Shown here in pieces: positions 11,601 through 21,478 of a stretch of DNA of 64,000 nucleotides. The notes beneath the pieces were generated by a model, which searched no databases, was not told the origin of the DNA, and saw only the letters and a list, made by a program, of their open reading frames with translations. The translations under genes were made by a program, and so were the position numbers. Numbering within the stretch: the first letter of the stretch is position 1; every line of letters begins with the position of its first letter. Source of the stretch: Hypomyces perniciosus (lineage: Eukaryota > Ascomycota > Sordariomycetes > Hypocreales > Hypocreaceae); the NCBI GenBank assembly GCA_008477525.1, contig SPDT01000005.1:868001-932000 (forward strand). Reading direction: 5' to 3'.

Positions 11601-13521
11601 GACTGTTGGATACCTTGCACCGATCCTGGAAGGCATTGGCCAGTGCCAACCGCTTCACGACCACATCTGCGATTAGAGAAAAGACAGATTGCCAGTCCGT
11701 ATAATGGAAGCTAGGTTCTTTAACAGCCATGGTAGCTGTCTCAAAAAGAAGGAACAAAATATTATTGGCAGCCTGGATATCTGACTCCGTCGTATTGCTG
11801 ATTGGCTCCTGTGACGTTGAAGGTAAGGCAACCAGCAAGTTAACAGTCTCGTGCCTTACGAGATAGCCATACAGACCCTTGACTGTCAACGGATCCTTAT
11901 TGAAGCGCCGCGCCCAAGTGAGTGTCTCGGCGTAGAGGCTCAGGTCGCCAATGGCTACACATAAAGAGAGCGCAGACACTGCCCAAGCGCATCGCACAGG
12001 CTGGTCGCGTGCTTGGGTGGCTTTCTTCAATCGCCGTGGAAGTTCGTTTAGTCGAAGCTCGTTTAGCACATCATTCAGATCTGTAGGAAGAGTAACATCA
12101 TTATTTTTTGTTTGACGTATCAGGAGAGCCCTAATGATTTGGCAGTCGGAGACGGAGCTCTCCGGTTCGAATTCTGAATAAATAGAAGAGGAAGAGGCAT
12201 TCCCAGGGACCACAGAATTCGGAAATGCGACTTGGATCCTCTCAAAGAAGGTAAGGGACTCATGTGCTGGCAGAAGGAAGAATAACTCGACTGGCCACTT
12301 CAAGTCTCGAGACCCTGGCACTATGTCGTCTGTGCTGTTTGCAGTGCCGATGTCAAAGCCATACCCAGGGGCATGTTGCAGGAATAGACGGAGGAGTTGG
12401 TACCTAAGCCGCGGACCAACATTGCGTACTAGACGGCTCAAGCCATAATTTTGGATTGCATACTCGGAGAAAAAGCTGATGAGGGTGGAAAATATGTCCG
12501 TGTAGTGTTGTTGGCCTCGAGAGTGACCCCAACCATGGGCGCAATGGGAGATCAATCGGGTGCCGATGTACCATGTGTCATTTATATGCTGCCGCAGAGC
12601 TTGATGTCGTTGAAGGCATTGAATGATCAGATGCCAAAGTCGAGAGTGGCTGTCAGACGACATTCGCCGCTTGGAGGAGAAGCGTTCTACCAGTGGTACA
12701 ACAACATCCAGGAGCTTTGAAGGTGGAACATCTAGCAGAGTCTCGCTTTCAGCGAATTTGGCTAGCACCTGTAGGCCGAATGCCGGGCGGATTCGAATGA
12801 GAGAAGCTGCTCGACTCACAAACGTTGTCGCCGTGATGTTCTCCAGGGCTAGTTCTTCCATGATATGCTGTTCAAAGAATTCTGTATCTGCAGCAACCAT
12901 ATCATTCCAGCTGTACGGAAAGGAACCTTTCTTCTCCCACTCGACCATCACCTTTCCGCCACAGGCCGGGATGATCCTGCAATATGCGTCCTTCAGCGGG
13001 CGTGGGTCAGCTCTAATGCTCTTCACTCTTGTGGGGTCGCTATCCAGATTCGCCCATAGGAGCCTAAGAAGTTCCGACAGGCCACGCTGGCGCTCCTCCC
13101 GAGCACTTGGAGCGAAGGCCGTGTGCCCTAATCGGGTGCAGAGCAGGCGAACATTTCGCACGCTGAGACTGGCCGTGATCTCCGCGAAGCCAGTAGCAGC
13201 ACCACCGGCTTCCCATGCCTTCGAAAATGTCTTCTCTTTACGTAGTTGCCGGTAAAGACGATGAATGGCTGCCTGCTGGGCAACGGCAGAATGGGGTTGG
13301 CGCAAAACTGCGATGATGGCTCTCGGGTCCTTGCATACGCAGAGCCATGATGAGAGCACAACTGATGGGAGGTAGTCGGTAGAAACATGCTCGATGAGCT
13401 CAGAAGTGATGGCGCATACGTCGGCAGGGCGACTGGCGAGAACGTCTCCGAGATGTGCTGCCTGACCCTGTCGCGTAGAGTCGCGCAGGAGCTGGATGTT
13501 TATGGCACGCGGTCCCGCCAT
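8647..13521 (-). CDS. Large conserved fungal protein of unknown function (1,624 aa)
   Basis: A single uninterrupted frame of 4,875 bases, long for a gene without introns in this window. The start ATG at 13519-13521 gives MAGPRAINIQLLRDSTRQ, with no signal peptide or membrane segment. The sequence is almost entirely amphipathic helix of mixed charge, with regular Leu spacing like HEAT/ARM-type solenoids (for example LPSVVLSSWLCVCKDPRAII near the start and repeated LLxxL pairs). I see no P-loop, zinc-binding, kinase or nuclease motif. The even quality of the coding sequence and lack of low-complexity insertions argue for a conserved, constrained protein, perhaps a scaffold. The function cannot be stated from sequence. 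Confidence 0.85.
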   Translation of the reverse strand: MAGPRAINIQLLRDSTRQGQAAHLGDVLASRPADVCAITSELIEHVSTDYLPSVVLSSWLCVCKDPRAIIAVLRQPHSAVAQQAAIHRLYRQLRKEKTFSKAWEAGGAATGFAEITASLSVRNVRLLCTRLGHTAFAPSAREERQRGLSELLRLLWANLDSDPTRVKSIRADPRPLKDAYCRIIPACGGKVMVEWEKKGSFPYSWNDMVAADTEFFEQHIMEELALENITATTFVSRAASLIRIRPAFGLQVLAKFAESETLLDVPPSKLLDVVVPLVERFSSKRRMSSDSHSRLWHLIIQCLQRHQALRQHINDTWYIGTRLISHCAHGWGHSRGQQHYTDIFSTLISFFSEYAIQNYGLSRLVRNVGPRLRYQLLRLFLQHAPGYGFDIGTANSTDDIVPGSRDLKWPVELFFLLPAHESLTFFERIQVAFPNSVVPGNASSSSIYSEFEPESSVSDCQIIRALLIRQTKNNDVTLPTDLNDVLNELRLNELPRRLKKATQARDQPVRCAWAVSALSLCVAIGDLSLYAETLTWARRFNKDPLTVKGLYGYLVRHETVNLLVALPSTSQEPISNTTESDIQAANNILFLLFETATMAVKEPSFHYTDWQSVFSLIADVVVKRLALANAFQDRCKVSNSQLFEIVWKPTLDMLVDMERALLRPVNKPLSNFWDRTTLTGLLPDFYNGELRDLREPAMKFFDSLAEARDSLWVKHRTSENASVFTLGKPWPRGLPIQHLFHCRDDIRVRLPYIQSRAEAVVFSPVAEVLKPLPEPHVQKSLGRFVDRWPEALRIYLLQPDEEENRRTDRISKAWKHATINLSRDRMSTEEAERFWMPIFKHAGVKDDELGFHASVQERTAPVLPVVDDPMQPTEWNPDPGSDSIEEPCESRRLSPTCLDVMLKSGGYHHSETHPFSDLDPTVPENSSRPEFWEIYHRVQGEVTGKAANAYFAAGILTLNSRIGSNTSLLMQPFPKDGYAILPALYLDQDFLERQSNSGSMDILQMIEYIKIFISPRLLAQLASSVLERILNNNNKEEPEPYREFVELINLLSQGDCPSLANPLIQRFVLELPGASSWHRMLLHQGHLCNLSPYEVKDFLDTFSNNMFEKLESQAARDATTTQPLVKITTIKMFAQLLQGAPFISPALTCDFHTGLLTKTRHIDIRRASLQGLVELTTYATTSTLRLTVLDELRKHAAPMAASLDEFSPPTNWEEAESSATMPFVTDSNLGIPSVLSFLLRIGIGENRWPPEEERALIDFKYSVLQASAENNQRWIALFLKKHGFSIPDGNQLPAVPVYPRAVIDVFSRHAPRVPRQYFELMKDYVRFNLDPPPWLSSIAKAIKEDQKLLFSGTVTHWLTLWDKRAEDALPCGVAWAAEHLNFEMTPLDHPYPDNVTNDMLEQFVFEVVDISLRKADLKCFDRLVGVISGERIPNVSSDKIGDRRPYLRRIINRIDSLRTPEWQSNPQRDPAFLPDTFPLKLQILIPRGATTPEEGIAELTDGIVKLMEELVASGTPYNSGFELIKSRLGNLKPIPEIAIAVGSLPEKVDSAGTTTLVDHLRVELAAYLLAQCQILQNGHSSYDKDLVRQASEMVEQWGRSSVEYVRNKANESRWKEKTGFGLFD

Positions 13522-14066
13522 AGCTAGGACGGACTTGACGGAATGGATGAATGATTGTGGTGATTGACGTCCGGACTAAAACGGATGCTCGAGCAATTAA
13601 TATATCCTTAGCCTTCAAGCAACAGTGACATTGGCAATACCTCGCCCCATGCTGCGCCTTGATTTGAGTACGAGTCAGATGTGAGTCAGACCGGTGACTC
13701 AAACCAAAACAACAGCTTCGCCTATTTCCGATGCCTCGGGTTATCGCTATACGCGATCCGAACGTATGACGCGTTATTCGACATAAGTTAGACTACGAAG
13801 TGCACGTAGTTTTCATGATATATCGGGACTACGTGAGGTGGCATTTAACAAGATTGATTGATTTACTGCCTATGTGCTGCTTACCCAGCGTTCCGTAACG
13901 GCTGTCCCCAATCCGATGTCCTATCTCCATTCCCACAAGTTAAACTCTGCCCTTCGTGTTGATACCCGAGCCATTATCCCTCTTCAGGCGGTTGAAAGCC
14001 GAGGTTTTGGGGAAGAAAACATGAAAACGCGGTTTATAACTCGATGACCGCGAACTCCCCATCGCT
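13522..14066. other. Intergenic region between the large unknown and the HNH-family gene
   Basis: About 545 bp. It should hold the promoter of the large gene next to 13,522 and the 3' end of the HNH-family gene. Contains a TACGAAGT-like element near 13,795 (ACTACGAAGTGCACGTAGT, an imperfect inverted repeat). No gene is supported. Confidence 0.45.
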
Positions 14067-15509
14067 TCATTCGTTCTCATCATCGTTCTCATCATCGTTA
14101 TCATCATCGTCCTCATCATCGTCGTCGTCATCCTCGCCGTCGTTATTGTCATCGTCGGTACCAAGAAATTGGAAGGCGCCAGCTAAGCTGCCTTTGCCCT
14201 TCGATTCATCGTTGTCGACGAAGGGATCTTCGTCTTCCAAGACGGAAGACGAAACCAAGACATAATCCGAAATGATGACATCTCGATCCCCTGGCTGGAG
14301 CTGTGAGCCTTGTTTGGGATCAGGACCTAGGAAATCCGCTGCATCTTCCGAGGACATGTTTCCAATCCTGCGAGCCATGATTGACAAAGTAGATGACCGG
14401 ACGTATTCTCCGGGAGTTGCCCATACTTTGCCGAAACCGTGATCAGTGCGGGTTCGCCACCAGCCAGGAGCCTCAAGTCTTTGACGACGTAGAAGAGCAG
14501 AGACATATGCAAAGTACAAATAGTGCTTCGCAGGTCGGAAGTCATTGCGAAATCCCAAGATCCTTCCATCTATATGGTCCAAACGTTTGGCTGCTGTAGG
14601 ATCGAGAACCATGACCTTCAAATCGTCGCTGTTTTCAACAGGCACAATAGAAAATTGAGCATTATCCATCTCTCGTTTGTAGATCACACGCATCGGAATG
14701 CCGTTCCGAGCACTCATCAAGTGGCCGTCCTTGTCGTCCGGTGGCCCAAAGAGGTATCCCGCATGGACCTCTCCAATGTTGTAAGGTACTATATGAGCGG
14801 CCCTAATTTTGACCTCATCTTCAGAGTACCATTCTCCCGCGATGCAGCAATACGTGAACTTAGATTGATCGCTCTCTGCTCCCTTGGCTTTTGGGTTTGC
14901 TCTGGTGCGCGTTGCGTCATAGGCATTCAAGACCCATCTCCTGAACCGTTCTTGTGAATCCGGATTCCGTGATTTGAAGAGTGAGACCTTCGCATGATCC
15001 GGTGTTTTGTAACGACTGATCAACAAATCAATATACGCCCAATCACTGTTGTCGTGGCGCTTCAGTGTGATCATATCGTCGACAAACTCCCCGACAAACT
15101 GGCTGTGCTGCTCTCGAAGAACGACCAGATTGCTCTGCCTCTCTATGACAGCTTGTTCAAGCCGCTCAAGCTCTGCCATTTTTTCCTCCTCGGTCACAGC
15201 GATCTCTCCGGAATCTGCCTTCTCAATGAGGAATTTGATGTGTTGGTTTGTGGATTCAACTTCATCTTGAAGGACTTTGATATAGGCCTGGAGCATGACA
15301 TGGACTTCCTCGGTGACGAAGCCTACCCAAGCCTTCTTGTTGTCCTTATACTTTTTCGCGGACATTGCGACTCTGATTCGGTCCTCGCTTGTAGCAGAAA
15401 GCTGCGAGAAGTTTCGCTTCGAAGCGCTGGCAGTCTCCGTGAACGGCTTTAACTCTCTCTCGTACCGACCACCCGGGATTCTGTTGCGGATCTTGGGCGT
15501 GAAATGCAT
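14067..15509 (-). CDS. Fungal HNH-endonuclease-family protein with acidic tail
   Basis: 480 aa, no intron, starting at the ATG at 15509 (the longer frame begins with TTG). The N-terminal third is coiled coil (about residues 65-150: EVESTNQHIKFLIEK … MAELERLEQAVIERQ). The core holds the fungal HNH-type signature: a Cys pair and GEWY, then IRAAHIVPYNIG with the first His, then SARNGIPM with the Asn. It continues into the family's typical second half, GRILGFRNDFRPAKHYLYFAYV, RRQRLEAPGWW and KVWATPGEYVRSSTL. The third metal-binding His expected after the Asn is not evident (RVIYKREMDNAQFSIVP). The C-terminus is a run of Asp/Asn/Glu encoded by a CATCGT-type microsatellite. These proteins are common in ascomycetes and their substrate is unknown. 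Confidence 0.8.
   Translation of the reverse strand: MHFTPKIRNRIPGGRYERELKPFTETASASKRNFSQLSATSEDRIRVAMSAKKYKDNKKAWVGFVTEEVHVMLQAYIKVLQDEVESTNQHIKFLIEKADSGEIAVTEEEKMAELERLEQAVIERQSNLVVLREQHSQFVGEFVDDMITLKRHDNSDWAYIDLLISRYKTPDHAKVSLFKSRNPDSQERFRRWVLNAYDATRTRANPKAKGAESDQSKFTYCCIAGEWYSEDEVKIRAAHIVPYNIGEVHAGYLFGPPDDKDGHLMSARNGIPMRVIYKREMDNAQFSIVPVENSDDLKVMVLDPTAAKRLDHIDGRILGFRNDFRPAKHYLYFAYVSALLRRQRLEAPGWWRTRTDHGFGKVWATPGEYVRSSTLSIMARRIGNMSSEDAADFLGPDPKQGSQLQPGDRDVIISDYVLVSSSVLEDEDPFVDNDESKGKGSLAGAFQFLGTDDDNNDGEDDDDDDEDDDDNDDENDDENE
14074..14160. repeat. Trinucleotide-rich microsatellite inside the HNH-family gene
   Basis: TCATCG/TCATCA/TCGTCG units in a row encode the Asp/Asn/Glu tail of the HNH-family protein on the minus strand. 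Length changes in multiples of three would only lengthen or shorten the tail. Confidence 0.8.
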
Positions 15510-16831
15510 GGCTTCGTACAATTTGGGGCAGTATCTGTAGTCGGTTTGTAAAGAGAGACGCTGTCAAGACAGGACTGGTGGTAATAAGGCCAGTGGTTGA
15601 AGAAGATATTGTAGTTACTGGTGGCGTCTCTGTGGTAAGCGGGTGACAGAAAAAGAGGGACCGCAAACATAAAAGTACTGCAGCTCGTAACTCTGATTGC
15701 CCTATATCAGCCTCATTGCGATAGATTACTCCCGTTACAATAGATTGCTTCCGTTACAATGGATTACTTCCGTTACAATAGATTGCTTCCGTTACAATGC
15801 ATTACTCTCGTGACAATAGATGACTGTTATTGCAACAGAGAGGTCCTATCGAGCTGGTATTTATATTGTAATACAATATAATAAAAAAGCTTTTATTACT
15901 CTGTCAGCTATCTTTTTGATAAGATGTATATGTTTTGCAGTCCTTTATTTTTTGTTACCTGCCTGGTTGGAAGAGGGAAACTGACTTGCACTATTATGTA
16001 TACCTACTATACTTTGACCTCCATACTCCATAATACGGAGTACACTTACGAAGTAGCAAATCCGCTAAATCTAAAAACACCACCGGCCCACAAATGCCAT
16101 AGTTCTTACTTCGTACTATGTATATTAATGGAATCTATAGTATAAACATAAACGTAAACTTTACCTTTTTAGTAGTATTAAGATATAAGCTAATAATTAA
16201 GGAAGATAGGTGCTTTATAAATTTTTTTTAATAGCTTAAGGGTTTATTAAGTATAAAGTAACGTACTTTAAAATGCCTTATAAAGGTTATACAATATATT
16301 GCAGCTACCACTCAGCCTACGGGTAAGTTTAACATTAGGCGGTAGATACATCTGGTTTATGCTAGCATAGGTATAGAAAGTTAGCAGATTGAAGGAAAAG
16401 TGGCACTTGCATTAGCTACTCCGTATTCTTTTTGGATTCAGCGAATTTGCTGAGTGTATGAAGTATACGTCAAAGCAGCAAGCGATGACTCTGAATCCTC
16501 GGGAATAGTTTATTAGGTGTCAGTCTGCTGACATTATTGAGCGTTGGCACATGCCAAAACGGCGCCGGGCTGTGTATTATTATACGAGGTACGAAGTACT
16601 CACTCATGGAATCGACTTTATGTACGGAGTAGCCGAAACCGTCGATCTTGGACAACTCGATATTGCCACGTCTGGTCATTTGTCTGAGCGTGAGAAGCAT
16701 CAAAGTCGCCAACGACCAAGTCTCGATCTGATGGGGGCAGAGACATCCAAAACATTCTGCTTATCTTGGACGACAACACGAAATAAAACTCGAATCTCAA
16801 ATAAAAATATAAGAACAAAAAAGAAATGGGC
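15510..16831. other. AT-rich intergenic region with tandem repeat and TAC-GAGTA motifs
   Basis: About 1.3 kb. It carries the 19-bp tandem repeat, then strongly AT-rich sequence (15,840-16,450) with many TA-rich words that suggests decayed, possibly RIP-mutated DNA. It also holds two TACGGAGTA copies (16034 and 16623) and one TACGAAGTAC (16590). No coding frame of substance is present. Confidence 0.6.
15724..15837. repeat. 19-bp tandem repeat, six units
   Basis: Units of exactly 19 bp start at 15724, 15743, 15762, 15781, 15800 and 15819. The consensus is GATTRCTTCCGTTACAATR. The first four differ by one to three bases and alternate between GATTAC and GATTGC; the last two are more diverged (CATTACTCTCGTGACAATA and GATGACTGTTATTGCAACA). 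The array lies about 215 bp upstream of the HNH-family gene's start, in its promoter side. Confidence 0.92.
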
Positions 16832-18553
16832 TCATGATGTCGCCGTAGCCGTAGCCGTAGCAGGATGCTCTACCGCCTGATCCTTAATGTTCTGTAACTC
16901 TATCAATGAAACATCTGACTCCGCCACGACATCAACCTCCTGCGACGCAAATCTCCATGCTGGGACCTTCCTCTCAAACAGAACATCCAACTCGTCATAT
17001 GTCCGGCCTTTCGTCTCAGGCATGCGGAAGATGGACCATATAGTCACCAACATGCTGATACCAAACCACACAAAGGCCGTCTTACCCTGAAGATTCGCCT
17101 CAGTAGGGTTGATCAGGTACGGCTCAACGATGTTACCGACAATAGTGACAACGTTGGAGACCACTCCGGCGAAAGAAAGCGTCTGCGAGCGTAGTCTTGT
17201 GGCCGAGACTTCAGAGGCAATTGCCCAAGTCTGGGGCCCGACGGTAGAGGAGTAGATGGCCACCCAGACAAGCGCAAGGGCTGATTGACTCCATTTGGCG
17301 GCTTGTTTATCAGCAGCATAGGACAAGATGCCAATGAGGAAGAGAACCAAGGTCAACAGACTCACACCCCAAAGTACCAGCGTCCGTCGACCAAAATGCG
17401 CCATCAAGATCCATGAGACACAATTTGCCACGAAGGCAATGCCCACGCTGCCAAAGTTCATCTTGTAAGCGTCCGAGGCCGACAGACCGGCCTGAACGAA
17501 GAAGTAGGTAGCGTTGTAGGCCAGAAGTAGGCCAGTTGTGCACTGTGATATAAAGGCCAAGCACGCGATCTCAGTACGCCTCAAATTAGTACCCTTGAAG
17601 ATATCCCGCAGCCCTACACCCTCTTGGAGTTTTTGCTCGAGTTTGTTGGTATTGTACATCATGAGAACCTTTTGGTTGATCTTTTCCGGCGTGATTCCGC
17701 TGGAAAGACGTCGCAGGGAGTGTTTTGCGTCCTCGAGTCGACCGTGGCGGACGAGCCACCAGGGAGAGTCTGGGGCAAGCAATGCCAGCACAAAGAGAGG
17801 TACTGGCCAAACCCATTCAACAGCGAAGGGGATCTTGTAGGCCCACTTGCTCTCGTTGTTAACGAGGCCTTGCAGGATGCCAGCGGCGATAAACTGTCCA
17901 ATGACCCAGCAGATATTGATAAAAGAAGTCATATAACCCCTCAGCACCAGGGGACATATCTCCGACGAATATACAGCCCCCATGACAGAAAAGATGCCCC
18001 AAGTGATGCCGAGGAGAATTTGGCCAGCCAAGAGAACATGCACGTTTGGGGCGAAGAATGGTATAAAGACCAATCCCGACATGGTGGCCAGGGTGACCAT
18101 GGTAACTATTCGATGTCCGAACCGCTCGGTGACGACGCTGTTGATGAAGAGCCCGACAAGACCCCCACAGGAACTTGCAGTAGTTAATCCGACTTGCCAA
18201 GGTCCAGAGATGACATATTTGTCGAGATTTTGGTGATAGGATCCATACTTTTCCGCAAAGGAGGGGTATGCCATGAGACTGCCCATCAAGATGGAGTCGT
18301 AGCCGACCATGACTGGTGTCATCATGTTGGGATTAGCACATGAGAAGAGAAATCGATATGTCCAACCACGACGACATCAAATGAAGAAATCTAATTTCTC
18401 ACCTATGGTAAAAGACATGGCGATTGCCCAGAAAATGGAGGTGGGATAGCGTCGAAACGCCTCCCGGATCGTAGTAGAATGCTCATCGTCGTTCGCACTG
18501 ACAACCGCCGAATTGATATCAGCAGGCGGATCGGATAGTATCGGCTTCTCCAT
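16832..18553 (-). CDS. MFS sugar transporter, maltose/alpha-glucoside permease type
   Basis: Two exons, 18553-18403 and 18312-16832, with a 90-bp intron (GTGAGA/CACCAG) placed between MSFTI and VMVGYDS; 543 aa. It is a 12-helix plasma-membrane sugar/proton symporter of the MFS sugar porter group. The membrane-1 signature VMVGYDSILMGS, a loop RFGHR motif, PDSPWWLVRHGRLEDA after helix 6 (the PESPRW-type motif, with the W-W form common in maltose permeases), FGRRTLV and PETKGRTYDEL near the C-terminus are all visible. The acidic, Ser-rich cytoplasmic N-terminus is about 50 residues. The first ATG in frame is at 18553. A longer N-terminus via a further upstream exon is possible because the frame is open to about 18,650. 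Confidence 0.88.
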
Positions 18554-19139
18554 GTCTAAGAGTTGATCTTCAGAAGAGGGAGTTGATGAAGTGCTTTCTC
18601 TTTGCCCGGAATCAGCCGTCAATATCAGCGCCTGCTCCCCTTGTCTCTAGATATCTGTCGGGCGGAAAGTCGGGCCGGCGAGGTATCAAAAGGGATGATT
18701 CATCGGGTACGTGACTTGGTCTTAGAAGACCAGAACAAGATTCATTTTATAGTTCTGATGTCTCGGAGGCGCTCCATACTCCACACGAATGTCTCAATTT
18801 AAGAGTTGCCGAACCGCGAAGGGGTGACAAGGCACGGCACGCACGAATAGATCCCACTCATCATTGTAACCTCTATCCATCCGCGTGAATGAATGAAGTG
18901 ATCTTATTGGCCATGACTGTGCAAAGATCATCCAAACCCAACATGCTGCTTCGATCGGACGGACTGTTTCTGCCCTTGCATGCGTAAAAGTGGCTGGTGG
19001 TATGCAAGATAGCAAACATCCCTACCCAAGACAACCGTATTTGTTGAGCTGCATTATTTGAGTAGCAATATTGCACGCAGGCTCCCCACAAGATAAGATT
19101 GGAAAGGTCACATAGTGGGTACGGAGTAGTATTCGTCCT
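18554..19139. other. Intergenic region between the sugar transporter and the RNA cyclase gene
   Basis: About 585 bp holding the transporter promoter and the 3' end of the cyclase gene. One TACGGAGTA copy at 19120-19128 lies 12 bp beyond the cyclase stop codon. No gene is supported. Confidence 0.5.
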
Positions 19140-20427
19140 CTATAATGAAAACCGAACACCCTTGACGATGTCGCCTTTGTTGTAAAACTCCGTGCTGGGT
19201 AGCATTTCACTCACAACCCATCGTGCTGTCTGTGTGTGCGTCGTGCCATACCCAAAGGGGATGTGTGTCTTCTCTCTCCTCATCCTGCCTTCTCCAAGAT
19301 CGAGATGTCCCATGCCATCGATTATGGGTCCATCTGAGGGCGAATCGCCCGGGGGGTCGTGTCTCGGAAGGGAGGATAGACCGTCACACAGAGCCTGGAA
19401 ACATACCACCTGGTCCTGGAGGTGTTCATCCACATGCCCTCTGAGGGAAACTTCCTCGCGAAGCTCCCTGCACAGCTTTTGGGAAAATCTTTCAATGAAC
19501 TGGTCGTACGATTTGGTGTGCTTTGGTGCAGAATAGAGGAAATCACTTGCCCAGCGGATCCCGGCCGAGGAGTGAGCCACGAGCAGTCCATACCAGCGGC
19601 TGTCATGGCATGAGTCCTCGATAATCTTGAAGTTGATATCAGCATCGGGCCAGAGCTGTCCAATGTCCTTGACGACGGCCTCTTGGATCTTCTTATGCGA
19701 ATGCGTCGGCGTGACGATGCTGACATCTATGCTCTTGACCTCGTAAGACTCGAGCTTGTACGGTGACGGTGGCGAATACTGGAGCTTTTCACCCTTGACG
19801 ATTGGGTAGATCTTAAGCCAGACTGTCCCTCTCGAGAGCGGCCCCAGACTCCAGCCGCGACGCTTCAGCTCACGCTCGATGCGAATTCCAAACCGCTCCT
19901 CCAGAGTCGGCACCAATACTTGATCAAAGTACTCGTAGCTCAGCGACATGCCCACATTGGTGCCACCCGAAAGCTCCACCACGATAGGCTCGCCACTATC
20001 GTTGCCAGCGTAGAGTAGGAACGGTAGTATGGCCTGTATAATCAACATTGTACTGGCGGCGCTAGAATCAGCCCGGATAGAGATGTTGCGCTGGAGAAGC
20101 TCTGTGGGTGGACGCCGGGGGATGAAGGTCAGTGTCTTGGAGCCGACATGGAGGCCCTCAACGTCTGCCTCCGTGGCCTCGGCGAGCCACTGGATTGCTG
20201 CTACATGCTGGTTCTTGAGCCCTAGATGACAAAGCAAAGTCAGTAATCAGATATCCCGTGTATCTATCGGTGGGTGCTAGCGAACCTCCTCCCTTGCCGC
20301 CCTGGCGATTGCCTCTGACGTTGGTGATCTTGACGGGCTGCGAAGTGAGAGCTGCGAGTCCAACAGCGACACGGACGAGTTGGCCTCCTCCCTCTCCAGT
20401 GCGGCCGTCCAGCTCAATAGGTTTCAT
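19140..20427 (-). CDS. RNA 3'-terminal phosphate cyclase
   Basis: Two exons, 20427-20286 and 20221-19140, with a 64-bp intron (GTTCGC donor, TACTGAC branch point, CATCTAG acceptor); 407 aa. The enzyme converts RNA 3'-phosphates to 2',3'-cyclic phosphates through an adenylylated His. Visible family motifs are [15 protein letters not shown] at the N-terminus, VRGNR…GGKGGGLKNQH across the splice, [12 protein letters not shown] in the middle, and [14 protein letters not shown] with the candidate active-site His near the C-terminus. The length is somewhat above the roughly 340 aa of bacterial RtcA, owing to an insertion around [14 protein letters not shown]. The related nucleolar Rcl1 proteins lack the catalytic His; its presence here favours a true RtcA-type cyclase. 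The donor GTTCGC is unusual. Confidence 0.87.
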
Positions 20428-21478
20428 TTCCAAAGTGAGAGATATGCGAATCTGCTCTGGATTTTGTAATATCTGATATCTGATAGTTGTGAGTGTTGCT
20501 CAATTGGGCCGATCAGCTACGCGTGCGTGTCGCTCTTGATGGCCTGTCAGGAAAACTCCACTCAAAACACTGCCGTGCGGCAAACAAAATGCAGTACTAG
20601 TAACCTTTCTAAGCTTTCCTTTAAAATAAATAAAATCTTTCGCTCTTGGGGACTTCATTATTATATGCTCATTTTAATTATTCTTTTAATATCAGATTAA
20701 TACCAGTAGTAATAAGAGCTTTCATGAGTCACTCGGCGTCCTTATGTCCTATGGAGGCAAGGTGCGGTGGCTATAAAAGCGGGCTTCTGTACGGAGTACA
20801 CATGAACTTGGGAGAATGAAGCATTCCTACAACACACATTTCGGTCCGAACTGACCGGAGCTGTGCTGAGATTGTCAAGGCAGACAGACTGCTGTGATTG
20901 AGTTGAAAGCAAATCCATCCTTTGGTGTACTACCTGAGGAATTACTCTGATGAACGCATATTCGTCGAGATGATGCAATTTTTGGTGTGTCCATTCTTGT
21001 TAGTCTTGACACCGCTGAATGTCGGTTGCATTCAATATTCATTACAGATATTCTAGCATCGCGAGATATGCATTATGAACATCTCATTACCTGAAACCTT
21101 TGCCCTTCGAATGTCTGCCCACAATGTCCGTTGTACAACCGTATCGCAACGATTTGATTCGGAGTATCTCCTACGGCACTCTCCATGGAAATTGGTTCGA
21201 AGTACGCCATACAAGCCTGCGAGCTTCAGGTCCCATGCTTGGTCCTCTACTCGACAATATATCCGAATGTACCCTAGGCCAGAGAAGAGGACACGAACAC
21301 GTTCTAACTTCCCGGACTTTTTGAGACGTTGGAGTATAGAATTGGAACATTTCAAACAATAACAGAAGTGAGCGTTTGACCTTGAACGTGGCAGTTTGAA
21401 GATGGTCTCGTACTGGTTTTTTGCGGTCACTACGGCGGTGTCCTGCCATAATAGTTCTTCGACTTCAATCAAGAAGGA
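20428..21478. other. Intergenic region between the RNA cyclase gene and the NLR
   Basis: About 1.05 kb. AT-rich at 20,600-20,720. One TACGGAGTAC at 20790-20799. Reading frames at 21,053-21,472 occur on both strands, none with recognisable features; they probably reflect chance or decayed sequence. Confidence 0.45.
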
